In this document: piece after piece, positions 24,662 to 36,847 of the stretch
How positions within the stretch are numbered: the stretch's first letter is position 1
Layout of the letters: the number at the start of each line of letters is the position of its first letter
Assembly: GCA_014338405.1 (NCBI GenBank)
Contig: JTDE01021172.1
Coordinates: 1-64,000, forward strand
Length of the DNA: 64,000 nucleotides
From: Paragonimus skrjabini miyazakii
Lineage: Eukaryota > Platyhelminthes > Trematoda > Plagiorchiida > Troglotrematidae
Direction: 5' to 3'
Notes under the pieces: generated by a model
Seen by the model: only the letters and a program-made list of their open reading frames with translations
What the model was told of the DNA's origin: nothing
The model's database searches: none
Program-made: the position numbers and the translations under genes

Positions 24662-25510
24662 GTCACAACGAGGTTAGATCCTGATCCGGTGTGATGGCCT
24701 GCGCATTTTGATGACCTATTGGATTGAACTGGTCGATGTGATGACCATACCGACAGAGTCATTCATACCAGGCAGCCAATAGATAGAGGTCTGACAAACC
24801 ACAGTCTCCAAGGTCTTCCAGATTGAGAATCGGAAAAAGTTTGGCATCTTTTTCCGGAAAAAGTACCAGTTCTGGTACACTGCCACTCACCCGTTGCTTT
24901 ACGTTGCAGACTTTTGAACCAGAGGTTTTAGTTGAGAACCCTAATCGTTCTCCTGTCTAGGTCTGGACCTCCTTTCAGTATCTCACCCCACACACAACCA
25001 TGAATAAACACAACACAGGTAATTTCATACTGCGTCGGGCGTCTCACAATATAAACCGGGTCGCCCTGTCTGCTGCATATAGCAGATTGGAGAGGCGAAA
25101 ACATGCGTCGTGCGCGTCATTGTTATGATTGGTGCCCTCCTTTTTCGAATCATGTCTGACCTCAGATAGACCACATAGATGTTAGTTGTAGGTGGTGGGA
25201 TTCCATTCATGACTGTCGTTCTTACTGGAGCACATACTTGGATTGAGATCACGTGTTAGTACGTTGTCGTTTTGTTCTTACTTTTGCTGGGCAACGTCAC
25301 CATCAACCGGTGTTTGAGAATCTGGCTATGTTGTTGGTAAAGCACAAGTACCAAACTAGCGTAGGTAGTGGACTCACTCCGAGGTTTTTAATTGCTGCTG
25401 GACCGAGATCTCACAGCTGGCTTTCTTCTTAATAGTTGTTTAACACTTAAACACAGTTGTGCGAACCGTTGGTATATTGCTATCTATGATGATGTGATGA
25501 TGGTGGGGTC
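24662..25510 (+). mobile_element. RTE-clade LINE, copy 3: internally deleted derivative
   Basis: It starts at the family 5' end (gtcacaacgag), carries the 5' UTR with both palindromes, then jumps near 25105 straight into the end of the endonuclease region (cgtgcgcgtcattgtta ...). It continues through the EN C-terminus (SYWSTYLD, then HVLVRCRFVLTFAG) and linker to about 25418, and jumps again to the extreme 3' end with ttgctatctatgatgatg. Everything encoding RT is missing. The 5' UTR segment 24788-25105 is almost identical to 1710-2025. Such a derivative could only have moved using another copy's enzyme. It lies in intron 2 of the plus-strand gene. Confidence 0.8.
24848..24878 (+). repeat. Paired palindromes in RTE 5' UTR (copy 3)
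   Basis: The same two abutting palindromes as at 1770-1800, unchanged in sequence. Confidence 0.8.
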
Positions 25511-28500
25511 CCTCGTGTCAACCTCTTTAGTCGACGTACACTACCTGGAAGTATCAGAAATTATCGTTTCCCCGACTGTGACATTGTTAATCTGTTACCA
25601 CTTTCCCATATTTAGAATCTGGATTTTTTCAACTTTCTGTTACGTTTTGTATGATATTTGTTTTCCAAGCCAATAAATTTGTCTTCCATGAATCGCCTTA
25701 TTTAGTTCTCGTACGAAGAACTGATAGACCATATTGAACGGATTAAATGATATGAGTGGTATGCATAGTATATACTGTCTGCTCAAAGTGTAGTGTTGTT
25801 ATCGGACTGGTTTGACATTGATCCCTTGTTTCTTATTACAGGCAGGCTATTAAAGACTGTCAATCGTCTCAGCTATTTCATCAGCCTGTAATGTTGCTGA
25901 CGAGAGGCCCACACATATAACGAAAGCGCTTGACGCATTCACTAACTTTTTTTTACCTATGGCGTCACAAGGACGAGGTTATTAACTACTGGTTTTACCT
26001 TGCGTATGTGCACTCAGTTTTGCATTGTGGGTCGGAGACCTGGCTCATTTCTACGAAAACTACATACGATCTTTCGGTATCGGACCACCATTGTCTCCGA
26101 TAGTCACCCTGTAGCACATAGATTGACCTGTTGAGCAACGCGGCAAGCCGTCGGCGCGTATTTTGGAAATGTACAGATTTGCGACCGATATCCAAGGTGA
26201 TGAAGGTGCACTGGTTTTGCTAGTTAAATCACGTATTTCATCTGCCGGCGGAGCGTCCGCTGCACAGTGCATTATTTGGTGTAGCTGCTGTCAGTTGGAA
26301 TAAACCACAAGGCGACCAGATGATGACCTAGTTACAGGCTATGAAAACCCTGACCGTTCCGCTGAGCAATTCAGATAGGTTCTATATGCCCCATTGGGAA
26401 CTCCCTTAGATGTGATAACGTGTCACAGTCAGTGACGAGGCTGTATCCGTACGGTTATTGACTCTTCTTTTCCTCTGACCTGAAGCTCCTTTTTAGTTGA
26501 TAATCTTCCTCTGTTGTTTTTCTGTGTACATTTGGTATCCCATTACTTCGCGGACCATCGTATAAGTCAACAGCAGACCAAGCCATAGTATCCACGGATA
26601 TGACTGAAGGCTAAAGTTGACGATGGTTAGCAGTCGCCTGTGTGCTGTTAGGTTCAGTACATTGGTCAGTCTGTTGACACAAGTCAAGGAAGAAATGTAT
26701 GTTCGTTTTATCGGCGTACTCCCCAACGGAGGGTTATTCAGACGCTACTGTGAATGCGTCCTAATATGCCTTTTTCTTGATCCCCCGTCGAAGACCGAAC
26801 ACTTAAACGTCGTCATGTTAGCTGATGATTTGAATGTCTGATGTTATCGCCATTTTTCAGGTGAGTGGGTGGTGCGTTTTATGTCCGAGGACAACCAACT
26901 TGCGGTGATGAAAAACTGCTGCAAGTATGTGCACCTGACAGTTTCTATACTCCGAGCATCATTTTAGTATTGTATCACTCGGAGACCGCCCTGTGTATCC
27001 CAACCATGAAGACAAATAGCTCATACAGCAACAAAACACAGATAGCGCTACTCTACTGGAGACTCGTGCATTTGAGGGTAAACATTTGTGCTGTGGTCAT
27101 GCTGTTGTGCGTGCGTGTTTTGTGTTAACATATATTCAGAGGTCATACACTCGTAAGTGCATAAGAATTAACTGGCATTCGGGCGAAGAGAGTTTAAAGA
27201 ACGCTTACTAGGAAGCACTGGTGAACAAATTGTCCAGTTTAAATTGAACGAACACTGGGAACAAATCGCAGTGGCTATGAATGCTTGATGTGAAGAGATA
27301 TATTCTGGTGGAGCCGTGCAGTTGCGGGAGTATTGGTCATTTATCACGTAAGTGAGCCCTAGAACAACTGCCGTTCGGCTTCACCTGGATCTGAATACNN
27401 NNNNNNNNNNNNNNNNNNNNNNNNNNNNNNNNNNNNNNNNNNNNNNNNNNNNNNNNNNNNNNNNNNNNNNNNNNNNNNNNNNNNNNNNNNNNNNNNNNAC
27501 GACGGCGACCGTCGAGAACTTGAACGCAAATTGACTTAATGCTTACGTAAAGGCCGTAAGCGCCCCTTAGTTGAGCAATCGCAAGAGATGGAGCAAGTTT
27601 TTTTTTAACTAAGACTGGCGGAGTACTATTTTTCACGGTTTGTGGACCAAACATTTTAAGGGTAAGTTCAACTGTCCTTAACTGGTCCATATAGTCGACA
27701 GGGCCCGTTGAGACTGGAAGTGACCTTGCAGCTTGACGTATTCAAACATAACAGGGTCCGCAAGATCTACCGTTTTTTAACAATGTTACTCTTATTCTGA
27801 CTAATTCTCTTCTGCGGTATTCCAGGTTGCTCTTTGGGTTAGCGGCGGTTTTTGAAATATCATGCTCATGACCGTTGAGTGAACTAATGTAGGATGTGAT
27901 TAACCAGTTACGCTGTTTTTCTTGTTCGAATGCCATTCAAGTGATGTAATCATGGATCAAGCGAATTGGTGTGCTACTTGTTGGCGTTGGTGATGCAAAA
28001 TTCTCTTAGTAGTTGACACCAAATTAGATAAGACCAAATGCTGAACATCATTTCAATGAACGTTTGTTAGCCAGGTTCGTGATTTGTTCTTTATCTGTTT
28101 GGCTTTTGAGGAGAGTTGGTCATACACAGAAATACCGCCGAGTATCAATACCGTTTCGCATTGGGACCGGTTGCCATCATTCACCGACTCGTAAGTTAAA
28201 CACTATCCACTGGAAACAAGATCTTTGAACTGGTACTGACTATCCGCCATGTTTCAGTGGAGAGCATTTATTTGTCAAGCGAACAAGGTAATGTAAACAA
28301 AATGCGATACTTCTGTCACCATCGAGCACTCGGAATTGTTATGAACGGGACTTGGCTATGAAGTCTTTCAAATTCTTGTCTGTAGCGTATTTTAAAACTT
28401 TTATGTGTGGCGCTGATTGTTCCTATCACACCATAAGCAGTTGCCTTCTCCGTTTATATATTGATAGGATGTCTTAAATTGCTGACAGATCTCGCTTATG

Positions 28501-30877
28501 TTTACCACACAGCAATACTAATTACGGTTGCTTTGATTATTTGATAGGGTACTTAAATCGAGCATCATAGCATTTGCCCAGGAATTTTAATTGTCTCTTA
28601 GTGCAAGCCATCTGATAATCCTTCATATCGCGTCAGTCGTGTAGTCACTCTTGCTTCGTTCTGAGCCAACCCGTCGGCTGAACCGGTTTCTGCTTCAAGT
28701 CTTATTATGTCTACCCGTCTCTAGCTATCACCATCAGCCTGCGAGTTCTGTCTAACCCGCTGTACGGGCTGTTACACACAGGTGATCGCTTGAGCATGCG
28801 CGTGTGTGCACCTAGTGTCCGTGAATTACGATTCATTCCTAGTGTCATCCTTCATTCGTGTGGTTGTTTGGGACGTTCCAATACTCTGGGCGTCTCACAT
28901 GTCCATGTGTCAGTTTAGCTGTTATAACCGGATCTTGCTGAACTGGGTCTCAAATAATCGATATGAGTAATGCAAACTAAAACCTGTTCTACTTAGCCCC
29001 GTACTACGAATAGCAAGATAACCTAAACACTGGCAAAACGGACACCGGATAAACAGCGTATTTATTCATCAGATCGATTTACAAATGAACCTGTTTATTT
29101 CGAGCTTGGTGACCTTGACGCTGTACAAGGATGTCTGAACCCCACGCCTGTTCACATCTCATTAGTGATTTTAGCCATCTAAACTGTGACTTTGGAATCT
29201 TGTTCTTTCAGACCAGGTTTACCCTAGCTGTTATTGTGAACTTACTATCTCTGCTTGGTACAACACCATCGGATCCTTCGGAGCTGGGTGTTTAAATTTT
29301 CAGACGCTTTGCATTTTGAAAATCGCATTGACATCATAGTTTACCGGTTCTTGTCCTCCTACGGAGCATTTTATCTTCTGTTCCACGTTGCTACTAAATT
29401 GTTTAGTCTTTAGGTTGGGATGTCTACCGTCAAAGCAGTGTTTGGTTTGGTTCACCATCGCGGTTTCTTGGCGGAGTATGTGTAATTACCGCTCCTTTTG
29501 ATAAATTGCTTTACGTATCACATTGTGCCTCCTCGACTTATTCACATGGACACGTTAGTTTACAGACCAAGTTGGTTTTTACCGACATTCGAAGTGTCGG
29601 ATTCAACCAATAAACTGTCGTTTCTGAAGTTGATATCGATTGTGACGAACGCACATGTTGTCTCCTTTTCTTGCAGACCCCACATTTGCTACCGTTGATT
29701 AACCAACCAATGATGGTCAATCGATTTGCCCGGTCCATGTACAGTGGAACTCAGTTTGTCCGTGAACCCCAGGCATGTTTTGAGTTCTGTTTCCTTAGAA
29801 GTCCATTGATGTTAATCGTATTGTTGTTTGCAACAGTTTTATCAGAATCGCGAACTAGCATACAGAAGAGACATCCGACCATATCATCCTGAATAGAAAC
29901 ATCATCCGTCCACCCTTTTCTAAGTTCGTGCCCGTTACAGCCACGAGGTAATCCCTCATCGATTTTAGCTTTCAAATGAACCGTCCATAACACTTTGGTG
30001 CCTCCGGTATTTCTATCTCAAAAAGCTTGTTTTTAGTTTTTCTGCCGGTCGATATTTCCGATAGTAGCGATCATGCTATCTCTTTTTTTGCTAGGTATCA
30101 CGCATTTATTTTGATGAAGAACTTGAAGTAGAATTAGAGATTACCTAGTTTTTAGTGGAATTGTACTAGTCCTTACTTGTCGAATAATCAAAGTCAGCTT
30201 ACTACAACTCGGGAGCATGCCCGATCAGACACCTATGAACCTAAATTGCCCCCATTAACTGAGGTTGGTGACTGTCAACATAGCGGTCTTCTTGGATGAA
30301 TGTCCGTGCATCCAACTCCGTCTACTACCTGTAACCCATTTTTGTTGAAGTGGACTCACTTCTTAGCTTACACAAGGGCATACATGTGTTTATGGATCTC
30401 ATAAGGATCTCTTTGCTCGTGTATTCAGTGGAGGTGACATCATTCACCCTTTATTTTCAGTTGACCTGTTTAGGACTTATCACATCAATGAAGGATTGAA
30501 AATTCAATATTTGCACGTCTGGTTCGCGCATGCTAATGTCAGCTGGTGATGACTAATAGGTAGAACCATCCTCGAGATGCGTTACATGTTCATCAAAAAG
30601 CTTGATAGTCATTGTTTTGCAGGGTTATTTAGGTACTACCAGATAACTTTCAGATGGTGCACATGTGCTTAGTGAATTATAGCTGGTTTAGTGCAAACCA
30701 CATTTTCGTGTAAACTGTTCAACGCAAACCACCATTTCCTTTGCTCTAGTTCAACCCAGCTAATTCAATCGGACAACAAGGGAGCTAGCTAAAGGCTATG
30801 GATTAGAGTCAGCTTTGTTTGATATTGACACAAGCTATCATGGTTGATCAACAACTGTTTCATTTCTGCGATTGTAG
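25511..30877. other. Intron 2 sequence with an assembly gap
   Basis: No firm feature. About 27185-27290 encodes FKERLLGSTGEQIVQFKLNE followed by HWEQIAVAMNA, which resembles the segment between endonuclease and RT in some LINEs; the gap at 27399 prevents following it. A locally GC-rich stretch lies around 28640-28880. Confidence 0.35.
27399..27498. other. Assembly gap (100 N)
   Basis: Exactly 100 N, the usual placeholder for a gap of unknown size. Any open frame crossing it is an artefact. Confidence 0.99.
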
Positions 30878-30977
30878 GGTCGTGTTATTGTGGATGACAT
30901 GCGAGAAAAGTCGATTACTGGTCGTTCGAGGAAAACAGCCAAGAGCACTATTCGCCATGCTGGCCAAGTGTTCACTC
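30878..30977 (+). CDS. Exon 3 of unidentified plus-strand gene
   Basis: A short exon of 100 nt inferred from phase. Exon 2 ends in phase 0 and exon 4 needs one leading base; an exon of length 1 mod 3 with good splice sites fits exactly. The acceptor is ttctgcgattgtag ending at 30877 and the donor is gtaagt at 30978. It reads without stops and encodes a basic segment (GRVIVDDMREKSITGRSRKT and on), residues about 346-378, whose last base begins the Pro codon completed by exon 4. The charged, conserved-looking character of this segment makes it the best query for a homology search. Domain unknown. Confidence 0.75.
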
Positions 30978-31527
30978 GTAAGTTTGTACCTCTTTGTACC
31001 TAACAGTCTGAATCCCTACTAAGGTCACCTGATAACCGACCATATCCAATGCAGGCGTTCTTGTCTAGATAATTGACTTATCAAGTTGAATGAATGACTG
31101 ATCACGTCTGAATAAATTCATGGACAACCCTTTGATATGATTTTGTCCGTTGTCTACATATTTTAATGTACTTACTATTTATCACGTTTAGCCGCTTGAG
31201 GTCATGGTTTCGGATCTTATGTAAACACCCTATCTCTGCTTATCTGGATTATCGGAAGGTTTATTGTTTTTACCGCAGCTTAGCTTCATTATCCTGTCCT
31301 CATTAATTGAGTCTTTGAACTTATTTGGGTCAATTCATCTGTTGCTCACTTATTTCTCTTTGCATTGGATGGACGCTGTTGAAGACCTGTACTAGACTCG
31401 CTTAATCTCATAGTTATTCTATGATCGCCGTATGTTCAATGTGCCGTACTGTCCATTCAACTTAATTTATCGGTTAACCAAATCTCGGCCATTCTAGCCT
31501 TTCTGCAACTTGCTTTGTTTCTTCCAG

Positions 31528-32273
31528 CTTCAAATTTCACTGGATTGTTGTCTTCAAGATTTCAATCTGCAGTTGCCCAGCCCCAGTCTAGTCCTGCCTT
31601 TCTGGCCTCAGGTCGCATGCCGAACACCACTGTTGACCTGCTCCAGACCCGTCCGACCGTTATCTCCCGAACTATGCTTCACGGTGGTTCTACTTCTGAT
31701 CTATTCCCCGGCTCGACAGCGTGTGTAAACAACGAATCAGTCGGAAGTATACGAGCTTCATCATTTGGTCCGCACGGTCTACTGAAACCGCCCCGTTTTG
31801 CCCCAAAACACGGCCGTCTGGGCATCGGGGGTACCGGTGTTGTGACCTCGTCGGCGTCTACGCACAACGTCGAATCCACACCAAACTCCGATGCGATCGA
31901 TCTGGATTACTGTATTCAGGCATCTTCATTCATCACTACTACGTCGACTACACATTCAACCTCTTCCCCTATTCAGACAACCGCCGACCCACCTGAACCT
32001 AGCGATACTATCAACTGTGTTACTTTTACCAACCAAGAACCATATGTCACTGCATCTCGTTCTCTTGCGGTTCCTGGCGTTGTCGGGCCTCAATCGGCAA
32101 ATGCTCCAGCGCCGGAAAGCGCCCCCTTGTTATGTAGAAATCGATATTTTGTCATTCGGCCCAATTCCATTAAAAGATCACCTAGTTTGGTTCTGCGAGC
32201 CAAACGGCCCGAGGTCTGTTCGCTTCAACAAACACCAGCGCACAAACAACATCCTTCGGACAATTCCCAATGA
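31528..32273 (+). CDS. Exon 4 (terminal) of unidentified plus-strand gene
   Basis: A 746-nt terminal exon after acceptor ttgctttgtttcttccag (ends 31527). The frame set by exon 3 stays open to a TGA at 32271-32273, giving the C-terminal ~248 residues. The four exons total 1881 nt, exactly 627 codons, which supports the model. Composition is dominated by Ser, Thr, Pro and Ala (for example TTTSTTHSTSSPIQTT), typical of an intrinsically disordered region, with a more basic tail (RYFVIRPNSIKRSPSLVLRA). Other open frames here are overlaps. A weak internal donor-like site (gtctgt near 32213) exists, but the convergent gene begins only 0.86 kb further on, so I treat this as the last exon. An AATAAA at 32987-32992 is a candidate poly(A) signal. 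Confidence 0.8.
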
Positions 32274-33128
32274 ATGTTGCCCGCTGTTAAACTGGCGTTT
32301 CTTTCTTCCCTAATTTCTCACTGTACTCCACCATTTATCTTTGCTTTCCGAACAATTCCGTTTGCGACCTTTGAACTCACTACGGTCAGTGACTAGATTC
32401 TGGGAGTTGACAATCGTATTGTACTGCACGTTGGTTGCAGAATCTCCACCAACAACTTACTCTATCCATTCAGGCCAAACACATCCCCACAATTGTGCTT
32501 TCCCATCTGCCTGCCCACCATCCATCCTCTCCTCCTCCATCGCTCTGCAGTCAAATTTTGTCAGTCAGATTGATTGAATTTGTACAATTTCCACCACATA
32601 ATCAGCCGTGTTGTTACATGCATGCGCGAAATCCAACAAACCATTCGGTGAGTTGGTCTATGATCACGCACACAGATTTATCCCGGATGATAACAGGAAC
32701 TGGTTTGTCCTTGTATGACTTACTACTATCAAAAACGGATCCCAGTTGGACTAGATGGCGCGATGGGTCCATTTTGAGGGGGTGTGCGGGATTTCTCTGT
32801 TTTTTGATAAATAGTGACATTTCGCTGTTGAGGAACACTACGATATTGACTGCGTGTATGAAATTTGCCCCGGTAAGGCCGTCGATTCATCCACCATTCT
32901 ATGTCTCCTGAGCTCTACTCTTAATGGATGAAGTGACAGAGTAGTAATACGTGTTGTGCCAGTAGATTTCATCTGTCCCAACAGAGAATAAACAGGATTA
33001 CACAGATCATAGTAATAAATTTTCCAGACAAAAACGTGGTAATCATCAACGACAGTTTAAGTGGCGCAGGTGCACCAGGGGTCATTACTGTTCGCATAGG
33101 GAAACAAAAAGATGGAAGGCGTACGGCA
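32274..33128. other. Intergenic space between convergent genes (3' UTRs)
   Basis: Bounded by the stop of the plus-strand gene and the stop of the TATDN3-like gene. Overlapping open frames (longest 158 codons, 32435-32911) have no recognised content and fall where both 3' UTRs should lie. Confidence 0.6.
32987..32992 (+). terminator. Candidate poly(A) signal AATAAA for the plus-strand gene
   Basis: AATAAA lies about 0.7 kb after the plus-strand stop codon and before the convergent TATDN3-like exon. A second AATAAA follows around 33013. Position fits; use is not shown. Confidence 0.35.
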
Positions 33129-33272
33129 TCAGTGATACTGTTTCAGGATCATATTCGGATAGAGCTTGAGTGCATTTTCTGTAGTGATTTGTCGAACGGT
33201 GAGCACATCGACCCCTTTGGCCTGGGCGATGTACTCACAAGATTTGAGCACTTCTGCGGGTTCATTTCGCTG
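33129..33272 (-). CDS. TATDN3: Last exon of TATDN3-like TatD-family metal-dependent hydrolase
   Basis: On the minus strand, acceptor tctgaatag (plus positions 33273 upward) leads into 48 codons ending in TGA (33131-33129). The peptide contains RNEP, then EYIAQAKGVD, then ITTENALKLYP. This is the C-terminal signature of TatD-family hydrolases, and the order RNEP ... YIAQ.KG ... T.NALKL is that of animal TATDN3. It joins in phase 0 to exon 51085-51165. TatD proteins are TIM-barrel enzymes using two metal ions, generally linked to DNA hydrolysis; for TATDN3 the physiological substrate is less clear. The acceptor is a NAGNAG (tagcag), so a single Gln may be optional. The stop lies 0.86 kb from the stop of the convergent plus-strand gene. 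Confidence 0.9.
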   Translation of the reverse strand, partial: QRNEPAEVLKSCEYIAQAKGVDVLTVRQITTENALKLYPNMILKQYH

Positions 33273-34177
33273 CTATTCAGATAAAATAAAATGAACGGTA
33301 GGCAATCATAAATTTGCTCATTAACACGTTTGGATAATACAATCATCTGATATCCAAACACGAGTGTGGTTTAATCTTCATATGAATCAACCAGACTGAG
33401 GTGATATATAGTAGCCGAGGTGAAATAAGTGCACCGATGATCAATTCAATATGGTTAAGACTTTGTTTGTGATTACATGAATCAGAGCAACAAATAGCTA
33501 CAAACAAGAAGATGTTTCTCGAATATACGGCGAACACTTTTTAGGAAATCCCATTGCAACTAACTTCAACAGATGTGTGACGGAATTAAAAAGGCATAAC
33601 CATACATTGAATACTCTTTAAGAAAATCAATATACTTTCCGGTGTTGTGCACTCAAATATGGTGTAGTTTCTATTAATACTTGCTTACACTTGGAAATAG
33701 TTAATTTTATTCGCGAATAACTTGGTAGCTGTTTTTTACACATTCCGCACTGGCGAATACTGTTATTCTATATAAATGCAGTCTGTAGCAGGTCTTCTTG
33801 TTCGGTGATTGGCGTTTTCCAACCACTAGATGAGACTTGCCGTCCAGGTTTTTCAAACACTTGATCATAAAAGTCACCGTTCTCTCGCCACACTGACTCA
33901 ACTTAGTCCCTGCTTACAGAAATATTTAATTGTGTTATATCGATCTATAGGTAAATAATGTCTGTTTCTTCCAACCATCTTAGTCGGGTGCAATTTTGAC
34001 AGGTAACATATTAGGACCGTGAACAAGTGATCCGGAATAATTTGGTTCATCTGATAGGATAAGATGGTAAATGCATATACAGTTGTGACCGCTGCACTTG
34101 TAGTCTAATAACCTAAGATCAATCTTTAAAAATATTAATGTCAGAATCCTGGTGTAAATGAACCATCTGACCTCAGG

Positions 34178-34178
<1 letters not shown>
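33273..34178. other. Start of last TATDN3-like intron, nothing recognised
   Basis: AT-rich; no element seen before the (TA)n tract. Confidence 0.5.

Positions 34179-34223
<45 letters not shown>
34179..34223 (+). repeat. (TA)n microsatellite at the 5' edge of RTE-B
   Basis: About 22 TA units. Recognisable endonuclease sequence of the RTE-B element begins on its right-hand edge. Confidence 0.95.
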
Positions 34224-34225
<2 letters not shown>

Positions 34226-36685
34226 TTATGGTCCCAACATGTGTCACATTGATGACACAAAGGACCAGTTTTATGATCAGCTGCCCGACACAATCCGGTC
34301 GGCACCGGTGAGTGACCAACTGTCTGTTCGGAGTGACTTGAACGCCCGAGCTGGACGCGACTCGATAGCTTGATCGGGAGTCCTCGGACCCTATGACATT
34401 GGTTCAGTCAACGAGAACGATGATCGTCTGCTCCAACTATTTGCTACTCACGAGCTGGTTATCACAAACACCCGATTGCAGCTAGTTGCGAATGACATCA
34501 CGACGTGGATTCGTCCTCGAAGCCGTTACTGTAATTTGCTTGATTATGTAATTATGCAGCAGCGCGACATCCGTGAAGTGCGTATCATACGAGTGATGTG
34601 CGGCGCGGAATATAGCACTAATCATAGGCTGGTCAGAACCAAACTGTTTATCCATGTTCGCAAGCCTGTTTATTATAGATCATCCGGACAACGGCAGAAG
34701 CTGGATGTCAAACGACCGGAGAACTGAGACGAGAGCTGCTTTTCAGTGTGCCGTTGCCGCTCGTCTGAAAGGTGCTCCCTGTATCCACCCCACCCCCAGA
34801 TGGTATGTGACAACAGCTCAAAGAACAGACCATGGCAGCAGCCATCGACACGGTCGGTGTCGAACGCCAGAAACGTCCGGACTGGTTCGACGACAATAAC
34901 GTGGTTATCTGTGAATTTGTACGAGAGAAAAATACAGCGTTGGTCGCTTCCACCATGAAGACAAGAGAGCGACATTCCGGAGTACTTGCTCTCAACTGGT
35001 CGAACGTGTTCGCGGAATCAAGAACGACTGGTGAAGGAAGCAAGAGAAGTGGATACAGGGCTTCGTCGATCACTGACAACCCAAGCAGTTCTATGATTCG
35101 CTTAAGGCGATTTTCAGTCCATCCGTCCAGTCTACCAAAGCACTGATTGACACCAGCCCTTCGTGGACCCAGCCAGAAGACATCATGAAAGTCGGACGCA
35201 AACACTTTGTTAGCCTGTTAAACCGTCCTGCTACCATTTATTGGGTGACCATGAATAGCCTACCTCAACAGGTCGTCAAATCTCTACTTGCTCTCGCTCC
35301 GGATTTGCCAGAGGTGCAGAGAGCGATCGAACAATTGCACAATGGAAAGGATACAGGCGAGGATGGATTGCCAGGGTTCGACGTTGAAACGCGCTTTGCT
35401 CGAGCTAGTTCACTCTGTCTGGGAGCAAGAAGGAATGCCAAAAGGATGCTCTGATAGTACGTTTGTTTAAAGGTAAAGATAGTAAGTAATGCCCGACAGC
35501 TATCAGGGCATTAGTCTGCTGAGTTGCGCAGGAAAGGTGCTTACAAGAATTCTGAATCGGCTGAATGCGGACGTTTTGGAGGTCAATGTTCCCGAGGAGC
35601 AGTGTGGATTCCAGGCGAATCGCAGTACGATCGACTTGGTGTTTGCTGCTCAACGGATCAAGGAGAAATACTGAGAACACAACTGGTCCCTGTATGCCCC
35701 CTTTGGAGACTTCACCAAAGCCTCTGAGTCCGTGAGCCGCGAGGCATTGTGGACGGTGCTTGATAAGTTTGGACGCCCAGGCAAGTTCGTCATTTTGATT
35801 AGAATGTTGCTTGCGGGTATGAGGGCGAAGGCACAATCATGTGGATCGACCTGTGATGATTTTGATATTGTTACTGGCGTGAAACAGGGTTGTATCTTAG
35901 CTCCAACCTTATTTAGTTTATATATGACGGTCATGCTTTTCAGGACCGGACGGAGAGCGGAATTGAGGTGGAGTACCGGACGGATGGACGCCTACTGAAT
36001 ATTGGAATTTTCGGCGCCCCAAACCGGCTACACACATCAACGTTGTGCATACTTCTGTTCGCAGATGACGGTGCGCTGTTTGCACACAATGAGGACGAAC
36101 TACAACGACTGGCTAGGGCTATCACGATCGTAGCATCTAAGTTTGGACTGGATATCAACACACGTAAGAGACTTTTTTCTTTCAGCCTTATTTAGGCGGA
36201 AGTGCTGTCCCTGGGATTCGCATCAATGGAGACGTTATCGACAGCGGTGCAGATTTCTGCTACTTGGGTAGCAGTTTGTCAGCAGATTTGTCCACGGACC
36301 GCGAGTTACGAGCTCGTATGGTAAAGGCTAGTGTTGCTTTCGGACCACTTGAAAGACGTGTTTGGAAGAACCATAGCCTGACGATAGTCACTTAGCTCTG
36401 TGTCTGCCGCTCAATGGTGCTGTCCGTATTGTTATACGGCAGTGAAACGTGGACGCTGTTTCAGCAGAACGTGCGCTATCCGAACAGTTTCCATTTGCAA
36501 TGCCTAAGACGCATCTCGGGTATTCGGTGGTCGAATATGGGTCCAAACACTGAGGCGCTGCGGCGAGCGGACATGGACGAGATCGAAATGATGTTAATGG
36601 CTAGTCAGCTTCGTTGGCTAGATCACGTCCGTCGGATGGGCGATAGCCGTATTCCAAAGCAGGTGCTGTACGGATAGGTGAAATC
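34224..36685 (+). mobile_element. RTE-like LINE of a second lineage (RTE-B), 5'-truncated
   Basis: Starts inside the endonuclease (YGPNMCHIDDTKDQFYDQL, then DLNARAGRDS). It continues through the EN C-terminus (about 34385-34730), a linker with DWFDDNN near 34878, RT fingers (QLHNGKDTGEDGLP near 35330, then YQGISLLSCAGKVLTRIL, then QCGFQANRSTIDLVFAAQ), palm (GVKQGCILAPTLFSLYM near 35880; catalytic LLFADDGALF at about 36052-36080) and a C-terminal region (VLLYGSETWTLF, then HLQCLRRISGIRW, then LRWLDHVRRMGD). The FADD box and overall sequence differ clearly from the YADD family. Long stretches read open, but stops and frameshifts break it repeatedly. It is antisense to the TATDN3-like gene, in its last intron. 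Confidence 0.85.
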
Positions 36686-36847
36686 AAGTAAACGGAATCC
36701 TGATCGTCAGAACTGAAATATCAGGATGTTATCTAGGCAAGTCTTTCGTGTTGTACCATTGATTTTAGATTTTAGGAAGACTTAACGGTGAGCCAGACGG
36801 TTTGGAGAAATATAATCCGAACGAGCGGCCGCAAGTTCAGTGAGCAA

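Noticed and set aside
27337..27690. Open frames spanning the N run
   Set aside because: They cross 100 unknown bases and have no independent support.
32435..32911. 158-codon plus-strand open frame after the plus gene stop
   Set aside because: Falls in the space between convergent stop codons, has no family resemblance and overlaps open frames on the other strand.
33036..33284. 82-codon plus-strand frame over the TATDN3-like exon
   Set aside because: Shadow of the minus-strand exon, which has clear TatD signatures and matching splice sites.
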